NCBI GenBank assembly: GCA_934254675.1
Contig: CAKQLP010000015.1
Coordinates: 1 to 27,556 of the forward strand
Length of the DNA stretch: 27,556 bases
Source: an uncultured Alphaproteobacteria bacterium
Lineage (GTDB): Bacteria > Pseudomonadota > Alphaproteobacteria > RF32 > CAG-239
Reading direction: 5' to 3'
The notes beneath the pieces are model-generated. The model was given only the letters and a program-made list of their open reading frames with translations, was not told the origin of the DNA and did no database searches. This document shows positions 7,894-15,419 of this stretch, in pieces (positions within the stretch are counted from its first letter, which is position 1; each line of letters starts with the position of its first letter). The position numbers and the translations under genes are program-made.

Positions 7894-9063
7894 TTTACGA
7901 TAACATTTTCCAATTTCTTTCTCTAGAAGAGAGCATTTTTGCATAAACGCATTTCGTTCTGCAGAGGAATAACCTTCTTCGTTGAACTTGCTTTCAACAA
8001 TTTGCAATTGTTTTTTTGTTGCGGCAAGTTTTTTGATAAACTTTTCCAGAACAGGAATTTGCGTAAAATTATCAACCATTTCCACTGTATATAAGAATGT
8101 TTTCCGATAGACTATGAAGTCTGGATAAGTATTCTGCATACAGTTTGCATCAGAAGAACGCTTGATATAGACATTGGCATAGAAACCATTATCTATACGG
8201 ATGTCTATGATGCAATTTTCATTGTGATCCATAAATGCAATCAAGTGCTCTGATTTCCAAGGTTCCGGCAGATTATCCGTTTTTCGAAGCTTAATCCACT
8301 GCTTGTGAATTTTCAGCATATGCTCATGAACACACGAGAAAAGGCTGCAAGCAGAAGCTTTTGACTGATGCAGCTTAACGGCTTTATTGCTGAAATCCGG
8401 CGTATAGTAAGAAAAGCGCAAACAACTGCGTTCATCAGAAAACAGCTGAATTTCAGGCGTCAGAGCATTTAAGAAAACAGGGATAAATCCGCATGTATTG
8501 GCATCGCTGAGATATAAATCCAATATCTCGCGAAATTTCAATTCAGATGGATTAGTGTCTGTTTTTGTTCCATACTTTTCAGCCAAGGCCGCGCAAAGGT
8601 TTCGTTTAAGAAGCGTGTCTTTCAGAGCCAAATTAGCAATCGTTTCTTTGAAACGTTCATCCAGAATGTTGCATACAACATCCAATATACCATGTTCAAG
8701 ATGCATACCCCAGCAATAAGCTACAATCACAGCGTCGAGCTCCAATGTTTGCTTAATGTTTACGTTGCACAACCGAGAAACCAGTCGTACAAATTCATAC
8801 TGCCATGGAATGGGACGTTGGTACCGAATACCAAAAATAGCATCAGAAATTTTTTTGAAATTCTGGTCAAGTTCATCCACTTGCTGCCAGAGTTTTTCAA
8901 GGTCTTCTTTGCTACGGCATTCATCGACGCAATCCGTTACCTTAAAGCGGCGGGGTAAATCACTGTCCAGCAAAAGTTTGCGACGCAAATAAAGCGTTGT
9001 AAAAATCTGTTGCCAGATACCACCTTTGGAAACTAAGTACTTCCGTAAAGTTTTCTTTTCCAT
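7891..9063 (-). CDS. Orphan 390-aa soluble protein of unknown function
   Basis: No signal peptide, membrane segment or familiar catalytic motif is visible. The protein is helix-rich with a coiled-coil-like start (about 40-75: KEDLEKLWQQVDELDQNFKK) and end (about 340-390). Cysteines are scattered. Its codon use is more GC-rich and even than that of the nuo genes across the terminator. It has its own promoter (9112-9140) and its leader matches those of two other orphan genes in this window, with no Shine-Dalgarno sequence. Convergent with rnj, downstream of lpxK. I cannot name a family. Confidence 0.75.
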   Translation of the reverse strand: MEKKTLRKYLVSKGGIWQQIFTTLYLRRKLLLDSDLPRRFKVTDCVDECRSKEDLEKLWQQVDELDQNFKKISDAIFGIRYQRPIPWQYEFVRLVSRLCNVNIKQTLELDAVIVAYCWGMHLEHGILDVVCNILDERFKETIANLALKDTLLKRNLCAALAEKYGTKTDTNPSELKFREILDLYLSDANTCGFIPVFLNALTPEIQLFSDERSCLRFSYYTPDFSNKAVKLHQSKASACSLFSCVHEHMLKIHKQWIKLRKTDNLPEPWKSEHLIAFMDHNENCIIDIRIDNGFYANVYIKRSSDANCMQNTYPDFIVYRKTFLYTVEMVDNFTQIPVLEKFIKKLAATKKQLQIVESKFNEEGYSSAERNAFMQKCSLLEKEIGKCYRK

Positions 9064-9079
9064 AATGATAGAAATTAAT
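9061..9079 (-). promoter_or_regulatory. Shared leader motif before the 390-aa gene
   Basis: Read on the minus strand the bases up to the start codon are ATTAATTTCTATCATTATG. Almost the same string precedes the genes starting at 20297 and 23462. It holds no purine-rich ribosome binding site, unlike most genes here, which have AGGAG-type sites. Confidence 0.6.
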
Positions 9080-9111
9080 GATAAAACAATAAAAATTTTA
9101 GACTAAAAATC

Positions 9112-9140
9112 ATATCATCACAAAAAGTTTTTTTTGTCAA
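9112..9140 (-). promoter_or_regulatory. Promoter of the 390-aa gene
   Basis: A perfect -35 box TTGACA (9140-9135) and a -10 box TGATAT (9117-9112) are 17 bp apart. The -35 box contains the TGA stop codon of lpxK. The same TTGACAAAA-type -35 is found before the other two genes with the shared leader. Confidence 0.65.
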
Positions 9141-10102
9141 GAGATTAAGGATATTTTTTTGTTGATAAATTCAATTAGTTTGTCAGGATTATCCCAAACG
9201 ACAGCAATTTCAAGGACATTTATGGCTTTTTGATAGAAATGAGGAATTTTGACATAATCTTTACTTGTTGTGTAAATATCGGCATTTATCTCTTTCGCTC
9301 TTGTTAAAATTTTTTCCAGTTCATCATGGGAATAAAAATGATGGTCGGGAAAATCTATTGTTTCTGTGACATTAAATCCTTGTTGGCTTAGGGTGTGATA
9401 AAATTTTTGCGGATGACCGATACCGGCAAATGCAAGGATATTTCTGTTGTCTATATTACATGTTTGAGCAACTTCTATATGCCCGAAAAATACAGGAAGT
9501 TTTGATTTTTCTGCCAGATTGTGTTTGTCTTTGCCTAAAATAATGAGGGCGTCGGCTCTTTTTATTCCTTGTTCAAATGTTTCTCTCAAAGGGCCAGCCG
9601 GTATGATTTTTCCATTTCCTATACCATAACTTCCATCAAAAACTAAAAAAGACAAGTCTTTATACAGAGTCGGATTTTGGAATCCATCATCCATGACAAT
9701 GATATCAGCTCCGTTCCGTATGGCCAGCTCAGCGCCTTCAAAACGATTGGCATTGACAATAACCGGAGCTTGTTGCGAAAGTAAAAGCGGTTCATCCCCG
9801 ACTTCAACTGCTGAATGTTTTTTGTTGTTGACCATAATGTTTTGTAATTTTCCACCGTATCCTCTGGTGACAAAATAAGGATGATGCATTTCTATACCCA
9901 GAAGTTTGGCGATAGAAATTGAGACCGGTGTTTTTCCGGTCCCTCCGGCTGTGATATTTCCGATGCAAATAACCGGAACAGAAGTTTTTCGCGGTGAAAC
10001 AAGTTTTATACGCGCTTGAGTCAAAAAGCCGTAAATTTGCCCAAAAGGAAACAATAATTTGGATATAAAAGAGTTAGATTGCCAATATTTAGGTGTTTTC
10101 AT
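9137..10102 (-). CDS. lpxK: Tetraacyldisaccharide 4'-kinase (lipid A synthesis)
   Basis: Phosphorylates the 4' position of the tetraacyl disaccharide 1-phosphate to make lipid IVA at the inner face of the inner membrane. From the ATG at 10102 it has 321 residues, the usual size. The P-loop GNITAGGTGKTPV is at 48-60, with a short hydrophobic N-terminal anchor (about 12-28), the FVTRGYGG motif, DEPLLL and the VMDDGFQN motif. A GTG/ATG choice further upstream (10138) would add 12 residues; I prefer 10102, giving a 14-bp overlap with waaA and translational coupling. It sits after waaA and a DUF374-type acyltransferase, a common alphaproteobacterial order. Confidence 0.93.
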   Translation of the reverse strand: MKTPKYWQSNSFISKLLFPFGQIYGFLTQARIKLVSPRKTSVPVICIGNITAGGTGKTPVSISIAKLLGIEMHHPYFVTRGYGGKLQNIMVNNKKHSAVEVGDEPLLLSQQAPVIVNANRFEGAELAIRNGADIIVMDDGFQNPTLYKDLSFLVFDGSYGIGNGKIIPAGPLRETFEQGIKRADALIILGKDKHNLAEKSKLPVFFGHIEVAQTCNIDNRNILAFAGIGHPQKFYHTLSQQGFNVTETIDFPDHHFYSHDELEKILTRAKEINADIYTTSKDYVKIPHFYQKAINVLEIAVVWDNPDKLIEFINKKISLIS

Positions 10103-11366
10103 TTTCCATGTATCCCTGAATTTTTTCTGCAATACCATCTAAAACTTTTGCTTCGCTGGTTGCCCAATTATAAGCTAAACTTCGTTTTGCTTCTAAGAGC
10201 TCTTTGTTGTCTAAAAGCTGGTTTACCATATCAATTAAATCAATAACATCGTTAACTTGGATAATGGCGTCGGCTTTTTTAGCTCGATTCATGGCATCTG
10301 TAAAGTTGTGCATATGCGGACCGACAATAACCGCGTCACGGCAGCGTGACGGTTCCATAAAATTTTGACCGCCATGCGGGATAAGCGAACCGCCGATAAA
10401 GACAATCGGGCATAATTCATACCAAATTCCCATTTCACCGATTGTATCGGCAATATAGACATCCGTTTGCGGCGATATTTGTTCATTTGCCGAGCGTAAT
10501 GAAGTGTTTAAGCCATATTCATCACGAAGTGTATTTCTAACTTCAACTCCTCGAGTTGGGTGTCTCGGGGCTATAATTGTCAATAGATTGGGATGTTTTT
10601 TTTGCAATTCTTTTAAAAAGCGCCCTATTTTTGCTTCTTCATCGTGGTGGGTTGAACTGATTAACCAAACCGGACGTTCTCCGATTTCTTTTTGAATTTC
10701 TTTTTTCTTATCTTCATCAACCGGTATTGGTAATCCCGCATACTTTAGATTTCCCAGACACATGGCGTCTTTCGCACCTAAAGCGCGTAAACGATAGGCG
10801 TCTTCTTCTGATTGTCCCAAACAAGCTGTAAAGCAGTCTAGAATTTCTTTTATGATAAAGTCAAATTGTTGCCAACGTTTGAATGATTTGTTAGAAATAC
10901 GCCCGTTGATTAAAATAAGAGGAATATTTCGACGCTTGATGGTTGAAAGCATTGCCGGCCAAAATTCCGATTCAAACCATAAAGCAATGGTTGGCTGCCA
11001 GTGTCTGATAAAACGTGCGGAAAAAACCGGATTATCTATGGGTAAATATTGATGAAAAGCTCTTTCCGGAAGTCGTTTAGCCATAACTTCTGCCGATGTG
11101 GTTGTTCCCGTTGTGACCATGACGTGAGCATCGGGATATATCTCTAATAATCTGTTGATAAGGGGTAACATTGATATCGACTCTCCGACAGAAGCTCCGT
11201 GCAGCCAGATTAAACGTCCATCTGGGCGTGGTTTGGTTGGTCGCCCAACGCGTTCGTTAAAACGTTTGACATCTTCTTTGCCCATTTTTTTTCGTTTTTC
11301 AATATAGCGCCGAATAACAATTGGGTAGAGTGTACGAACTAATGTATTGTAAATTCCGATAAACAT
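10089..11366 (-). CDS. waaA: 3-deoxy-D-manno-octulosonic acid (Kdo) transferase
   Basis: Transfers Kdo from CMP-Kdo to lipid IVA, the first step of LPS core assembly; acts on the cytoplasmic face of the inner membrane. 425 residues, normal length. The N-terminus has the membrane anchor (about 1-20) and then RLIWLHGASVGES (51-63) with the catalytic glutamate; the GT-B C-terminal half has GERPVWLISSTHHDEE and GGSLIPHGGQNFMEP, the CMP-Kdo binding loop. The start follows directly after the stop of the upstream acyltransferase gene and the end overlaps lpxK, so the three genes form one operon. Confidence 0.95.
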   Translation of the reverse strand: MFIGIYNTLVRTLYPIVIRRYIEKRKKMGKEDVKRFNERVGRPTKPRPDGRLIWLHGASVGESISMLPLINRLLEIYPDAHVMVTTGTTTSAEVMAKRLPERAFHQYLPIDNPVFSARFIRHWQPTIALWFESEFWPAMLSTIKRRNIPLILINGRISNKSFKRWQQFDFIIKEILDCFTACLGQSEEDAYRLRALGAKDAMCLGNLKYAGLPIPVDEDKKKEIQKEIGERPVWLISSTHHDEEAKIGRFLKELQKKHPNLLTIIAPRHPTRGVEVRNTLRDEYGLNTSLRSANEQISPQTDVYIADTIGEMGIWYELCPIVFIGGSLIPHGGQNFMEPSRCRDAVIVGPHMHNFTDAMNRAKKADAIIQVNDVIDLIDMVNQLLDNKELLEAKRSLAYNWATSEAKVLDGIAEKIQGYMENENT

Positions 11367-12122
11367 CTATTTTCCTTCAATATTAATTTGTTTGCGGCTT
11401 TTTTTAGCGATTGTTCCTTGAGGAATAAAAGGTAATCCCATTTCTTTATCTAGCTTCCAAGTTAATTCATTGAGTGTTGTTTCAATTTTTAATCGATAAT
11501 TTTCCAACTCTTCTGCGGAAGCTTCCGCCGGAATAAAAAATGGCTTTGTTATGCAATAAATACCGCGGTGAAACGGAAAAGGAATTAACATTCTATCCCA
11601 GCTTTTTTTTATAACTTTAGAGCCGGCAATGCTGTAAGTTATTCCGATAATCGGTTTTCCTGTTTTTTGTGCATAAAACAACGGGCTCATGGTTAATTTC
11701 ATGTTTGGACCACGCGGACCATCCGGAATAATGGCGATACTATTGTTTTGTTGTAAATTGCGCATTAATTCCAAAGCCGCTTCTGTGGAGTTTTTATTGC
11801 TTGATCCGCTGATATTGCCGATACCGAATTTTTTTAAGATATTGACAATCAAACGTCCGTCTCGATGTGGGGAGACAAGAGCGTTGAGTGGGCGGGATTT
11901 GTTCCAAAAATAGGGCATTTCTAATGTTCGTCCATGCCAACCAATTACAATCATACTGCCATATTTATCCAAAAGTTCATACGTTTCTTTCACTCCGCTG
12001 GTTTTCCAACGAGTCGTCATTCCTACAAATTTCAGATATAGATAAGCTATATGTCCGATTATAATTTCCGCTTTTTTTGATTTTAATAAATTTTTAAGCC
12101 AGTCTTTCATTTTTTTATTCAT
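11367..12122 (-). CDS. DUF374-family lysophospholipid/lipid A acyltransferase-like protein
   Basis: 251 residues with one N-terminal membrane-associated segment (about 20-35). WHGRTLEMPYF (62-72) is this family's form of the HX4D acyltransferase motif and IIPDGPRGP (131-139) is the second substrate motif. Proteins of this kind usually sit beside waaA and lpxK in alphaproteobacteria and are thought to act in lipid A or core acylation; the exact substrate is not known from the sequence. First gene of the minus-strand LPS operon. Two starts are possible, ATG at 12122 or the ATG four codons later; neither has a strong ribosome binding site. Confidence 0.85.
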   Translation of the reverse strand: MNKKMKDWLKNLLKSKKAEIIIGHIAYLYLKFVGMTTRWKTSGVKETYELLDKYGSMIVIGWHGRTLEMPYFWNKSRPLNALVSPHRDGRLIVNILKKFGIGNISGSSNKNSTEAALELMRNLQQNNSIAIIPDGPRGPNMKLTMSPLFYAQKTGKPIIGITYSIAGSKVIKKSWDRMLIPFPFHRGIYCITKPFFIPAEASAEELENYRLKIETTLNELTWKLDKEMGLPFIPQGTIAKKSRKQINIEGK

Positions 12123-12251
12123 ACCATTGTTTTGGACTTATATTTGTTTATCATACAGGCTTTTTTATGAAATACAATCTGAAAAACTTAAATATTAGGT
12201 GTTTTTTTATCCTTTTTTGTGATTTAATATAGATAATGGAAAGGATTGAAA

Positions 12252-13424
12252 ATGAGTAAGCGAGATTTAAAACCAGTTCAATTAAAAACGGAGTTGGAAA
12301 AATGTTTGCATTGTGCCACAAAGCCGTGTATGAAAGCTTGTCCTGTGCATTGTTCTCCCTGTGATTTTATTTTTGCGGCAAAATCAGGGGATTGGCAAAA
12401 AGCGGCAAGACTGATTCAGCAACAGAATCCTTTGGCGCAAAGCTGTGGTTTAATTTGTCCGGCAAAGTTTTGCATGAAAGCGTGTGTTCGCGCCAATATG
12501 GATATGCCAATAAAAATTCCGGCCGTGCAAGCCGCAATTATGCAAAAGGCTGGCAATGATAAGATTGTGTTTGAGGATAATTCTCTTTGTTTGGCTAAAA
12601 GAGTGGCGGTTATCGGTTCCGGTCCCGCCGGTTGGGGAGCCGCGTCAATTTTGTTGGAGCAAGGATACGGCGTTACAATTTTTGAAATGAAAAATAAAAT
12701 CGGCGGCGCTTTAAATTTAATTCCGGAATACCGTTTACCTCAGGAAGTTATTGAAGCTGATTGGCAAAGATTGTCTCAAAATTCTAAATTAGAACTAAAA
12801 TTAAACACATATGTTCAAGATTATGCTTCTTTGTTGGAACAAGGATTTGCCGGAGTTATTGTGGCAGTTGGAGAACAACAAAGCCGTTCCTTGGGGATAG
12901 AAGGCGAAAATTTCTGTATATCTTATGTTGATTATCTCTGTAATCCGCAAAAGTATCAAGTATGTGGCAATGTAGCGGTGGTCGGCGGCGGAGAGGTCGC
13001 TTTGGATTGTGCCTTAACGGCAAAACAGCTTGGCGGAAATGTGGAAATGTTTGTTCGCCGTCGCTTGAGTGATATGCGGATGGAAAAAGATGACTATGCG
13101 GATTTGATCGAAAATGAAATAAATGTTACGACAATGACCAGAGTTAGTAAAATTGAACGGCAAAACAATGGATTATTGAATGTGTTTACGGTTAAAACGC
13201 AATTTAATTCAGAAAATAGGCTGGAGGATATTTGCGACTCTGAAATTTCCAGACCGAATTTTTCTTTGGTTATTTTGGCATTGGGCAGTCGATGTGGCGA
13301 AACTTTTTCGGATAACGATTTTATTCGGTACGCCGGTGATTGCGTAAATGGTGGAACAACGGCGGTAGAAGCTGTGGCATCAGGTAAAAAAGCGGCTCAG
13401 GAGTTGCTGAATAAAATAAGTTAA
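12252..13424 (+). CDS. GltD-like FAD/NAD(P) oxidoreductase with N-terminal Fe-S domain
   Basis: 390 residues from the ATG at 12252, chosen because AAGGA lies 6 nt upstream (a TTG at 12246 would abut it). The N-terminal 100 residues are a Fer4_20-type helical domain with cysteines at 18, 21, 26, 30, 34, 37, 65, 70, 74 and 78, enough for two 4Fe-4S clusters. An FAD Rossmann motif (VIGSGPAGWG, 120-129) and an NAD(P) motif (VVGGGEVALD, 243-252) follow. Related to glutamate synthase small subunit, to PreT of dihydropyrimidine dehydrogenase and to NfnB. No large-subunit partner is next to it, so the electron acceptor is unknown. It overlaps the convergent MATE gene by 4 bp at the 3' end. Confidence 0.82.
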   Translation: MSKRDLKPVQLKTELEKCLHCATKPCMKACPVHCSPCDFIFAAKSGDWQKAARLIQQQNPLAQSCGLICPAKFCMKACVRANMDMPIKIPAVQAAIMQKAGNDKIVFEDNSLCLAKRVAVIGSGPAGWGAASILLEQGYGVTIFEMKNKIGGALNLIPEYRLPQEVIEADWQRLSQNSKLELKLNTYVQDYASLLEQGFAGVIVAVGEQQSRSLGIEGENFCISYVDYLCNPQKYQVCGNVAVVGGGEVALDCALTAKQLGGNVEMFVRRRLSDMRMEKDDYADLIENEINVTTMTRVSKIERQNNGLLNVFTVKTQFNSENRLEDICDSEISRPNFSLVILALGSRCGETFSDNDFIRYAGDCVNGGTTAVEAVASGKKAAQELLNKIS

Positions 13425-14812
13425 TCAACAGGTCCTGTTTCGCGAAGGTGTTGTTTTATTGCCCCTATTTTCCAGCGCATGGTATCTTTACTGAATTTGT
13501 TGATGTAATAGAAATAGCCCGCCGTAACAAATAAGCCGGCGGCCGTCCACGAGATGGCGCTGGCGTAAAAAATACCGGAATAACCCATAACTTTTGCCAG
13601 ATAAATGGCGGCAAATATACGGGTGGAAAGTTCTATGATGCTTGAAATAAACGGAACAATCGGTTTTCCCATACCTTGAACTGTGTTGCGGAACACAAAT
13701 ATCAGACCAAGGAAAAAGTAAAATTGCGTGCTGATAACTAAATATTCTTTACCGATGTTAATAATATCGTTGTTGCCGTCGTTAACAAAAATACCAATCA
13801 TATTTTCACCGACTTCACGCATCAGAATAAAACCGAAAATACTTAGTCCGGTTGAAATTAAAAAAGCATATTTGGCGCCGCGGCGAATGCGTGAAAGCAG
13901 ATTTGCTCCCCAGTTTTGGGCTGAAAATGTGGCCATGGCCAATCCAATGGCCATTAGTGGTTGCGTGGCTATTTGTTCAATCCGTAGTGCGGCCGCGAAT
14001 GCGGCAATAACCGATGGACCAAACGAGTTGCAAACGCTTTGTACAATCAAAATGCTAAAAGAGAGAATAGAAAATTGTAAAGCCATCGGAACAGCAATGT
14101 TTAAATGGTCGCGCATGATTTGTCCGCTGTATTTCATAAAACGGCGTTCAAGGCGTAGTAGAGGAAATTTTTTCCACATGTAGATGTAGCATAAAATAAC
14201 AGAAATTGTGTTTGCAACTAAGGTTCCCGCCGCAGAGCCGACAACGCCCAAATGAAAATTATTGATAAAGAGAAAATTTAAAATAATGTTAATCAGCGAA
14301 GAAAAAACTAAAAAATACAAAGGGGTTTTGCTGTCGCCCAATGCTCGGATAAAACCAGACAGAAGATTAAAAGAAATAATCATTACGGCACTTAATGACA
14401 GCATAAACATAAATTTGTAAGCGTCGGTAAAAATGGCTGCCGGAACGTTCATTAAACGCAATAATGGTTTCAAAAAAATGATTAGTCCAATGGTCATAAG
14501 TAGGCTTAAAAACAGTGCGGCTGTCAAGCTGTGAAATACGGAACGTTGAACGCCGTCGTCGTCATGAGCGCCAAATCGTTGCGCAGTGACAACGGTCAAT
14601 CCGCCCGTAAAACCAAAGGCTATCATAAGAAATACCATATAAATCGGTGCAGATGAACCGACAGCGGCTAAAGCCTCTGTTCCTAACAAACGACCAACAA
14701 TGACCATATCAGAAATTTGATAAATTTGTAAGAAAATGTTTCCTAACAAAAGTGGAATAGCAAATTTTATAATAAGTGTCAGCGGATTGCCCGTTGTTAA
14801 ATCGTTTGTCAT
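13421..14812 (-). CDS. MATE-family multidrug/Na+ (H+) antiporter
   Basis: 463 residues with the 12 membrane segments of a MATE exporter in two homologous halves. The start (LTTGNPLTLIIKFAIPLLLGNIF) and the motif around DMVIVGRLLGTEALAAVGSS are typical of the DinF/NorM-like branch often annotated as MATE efflux. GAGGT lies 8 nt before the ATG, and a TTTACA-16-TATAAC promoter is upstream (14859-14886). Substrate cannot be read from the sequence. The end overlaps the GltD-like gene tail to tail. Confidence 0.93.
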   Translation of the reverse strand: MTNDLTTGNPLTLIIKFAIPLLLGNIFLQIYQISDMVIVGRLLGTEALAAVGSSAPIYMVFLMIAFGFTGGLTVVTAQRFGAHDDDGVQRSVFHSLTAALFLSLLMTIGLIIFLKPLLRLMNVPAAIFTDAYKFMFMLSLSAVMIISFNLLSGFIRALGDSKTPLYFLVFSSLINIILNFLFINNFHLGVVGSAAGTLVANTISVILCYIYMWKKFPLLRLERRFMKYSGQIMRDHLNIAVPMALQFSILSFSILIVQSVCNSFGPSVIAAFAAALRIEQIATQPLMAIGLAMATFSAQNWGANLLSRIRRGAKYAFLISTGLSIFGFILMREVGENMIGIFVNDGNNDIINIGKEYLVISTQFYFFLGLIFVFRNTVQGMGKPIVPFISSIIELSTRIFAAIYLAKVMGYSGIFYASAISWTAAGLFVTAGYFYYINKFSKDTMRWKIGAIKQHLRETGPVD

Positions 14813-14858
14813 CTAATTTACCTCTTTTTTTCTCTTTAAATCTTTATAACTCGCGTGT

Positions 14859-14886
14859 GTTATAGCGCAGATTATTTAAATGTAAA
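14859..14886 (-). promoter_or_regulatory. Probable promoter of the MATE gene
   Basis: On the minus strand TTTACA (14886-14881) and TATAAC (14864-14859) are 16 bp apart, about 45 bp before the start codon. The rest of 14887-15020 is AT-rich sequence with no gene that I can see. Confidence 0.45.
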
Positions 14887-15023
14887 GTTTAAAAATATTA
14901 AATTTTGAGGGAGTTTGAAGAGTTATTACTGGGAATATTTAAAAAAATATGAAAAAAATTATGCGATATAACAATGAGTTGTATGATATTTGTGAAAAAT
15001 ATAAAAAAAATTGAAAAAAAAGC

Positions 15024-15052
15024 TTGATTTATAAATTTTTAGCGTGTATAAA
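15024..15052 (+). promoter_or_regulatory. Promoter of tRNA-Val
   Basis: TTGATT (15024-15029) and TATAAA (15047-15052) with a 17-bp spacer, 18 bp before the mature tRNA 5' end. Confidence 0.7.
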
Positions 15053-15070
15053 CATTTTTGTTGATGAGAT

Positions 15071-15146
15071 GGGCGCTTAGCTCAGCTGGAAGAGCATCTC
15101 GTTTACACCGAGAGGGTCGGGAGTTCGAGCCTCTCAGCGCCCACCA
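15071..15146 (+). tRNA. tRNA-Val (anticodon TAC)
   Basis: A 76-nt cloverleaf with encoded CCA. The acceptor GGGCGCT pairs with AGCGCCC, the D arm is GCTCAGCTGGAAGAGC, the anticodon stem TCTCG/CGAGA holds the loop TTTACAC (anticodon TAC), and the T arm is GGGAGTTCGAGCCTCTC. Its own promoter and terminator flank it, and a copy of its 3' tail lies 201 bp downstream. Confidence 0.96.
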
Positions 15147-15155
15147 CTTAAATAG

Positions 15156-15177
15156 CTGCCGCAAGGCAGTTTTTTTT
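15156..15177 (+). terminator. tRNA-Val terminator
   Basis: CTGCC-GCAA-GGCAG followed by T8, starting 9 bases after the CCA. Confidence 0.85.
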
Positions 15178-15186
15178 ATTTTAAAA

Positions 15187-15353
15187 GCTTTGAGGCTCAA
15201 ACTCCCTCGGGAGTTCGTTTGCATTCGTTATAAATTGCTGTGCGCAAAACTAGTTTGGCTGGCAATTTATGAATGCTGCACCTTTCGTTGAAAAATATCC
15301 ATTAAGGGATATTTTTCTGTCTCAAGCCGGTGTCTCAGCGCCCACCACTTAAA
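15187..15353 (+). mobile_element. tRNA-Val-associated element bounded by tRNA-tail copies (167 bp)
   Basis: At the tRNA-proximal end (15187-15206) the minus strand reads GGGAGTTtGAGCCTCaaAGC, an inverted degenerate copy (17 of 20) of the tRNA-Val T-arm. At the far end (15333-15353) lies a direct exact 21-bp copy of the tRNA tail including CCA and the next six bases. The interior is highly palindromic: GCATTCgtTATAAATTGC pairs with GCAATTTATGAATGC around AAACTAGTTT, and aaaaatatcc (15291) pairs with ggatattttt (15307). There is no coding capacity of note. The order of parts matches the tRNA-Lys locus. Mobility is inferred. Confidence 0.5.
15333..15353 (+). repeat. Exact 21-bp copy of the tRNA-Val 3' tail
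   Basis: Identical to 15132-15152: the end of the T stem, acceptor strand, CCA and the following CTTAAA. The identity past CCA shows that the duplicated unit is a DNA segment, not a processed tRNA sequence. It is followed at once by its own terminator, like the original. Confidence 0.88.
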
Positions 15354-15377
15354 AAAACGCCAAAGAGGCGGTTTTTT
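15351..15377 (+). terminator. Terminator after the tRNA-Val tail copy
   Basis: CGCC (15358) pairs with GGCG (15367) around a short A/G loop, with A7 before and T6 after. A short stem, but the A/T flanks fit a terminator. Confidence 0.55.
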
Positions 15378-15384
15378 GTATCCA

Positions 15385-15408
15385 GAAACCCCGTTTTTAC
15401 GGGGTTTC
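15385..15408 (-). terminator. Terminator of the prepilin-like gene
   Basis: GAAACCCCG (385-393) and CGGGGTTTC (400-408) form a 9-bp perfect stem about 12 bp beyond the stop codon at 15420. The second hairpin at 15351-15377 lies just behind it. Confidence 0.65.
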
Positions 15409-15419
15409 TTAATGTCAAT

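Noticed and set aside
15058..15291. 77- and 61-codon frames overlapping tRNA-Val on both strands
   Set aside because: They cover the tRNA and its terminator and have no ribosome binding site; typical false ORFs of tRNA genes.
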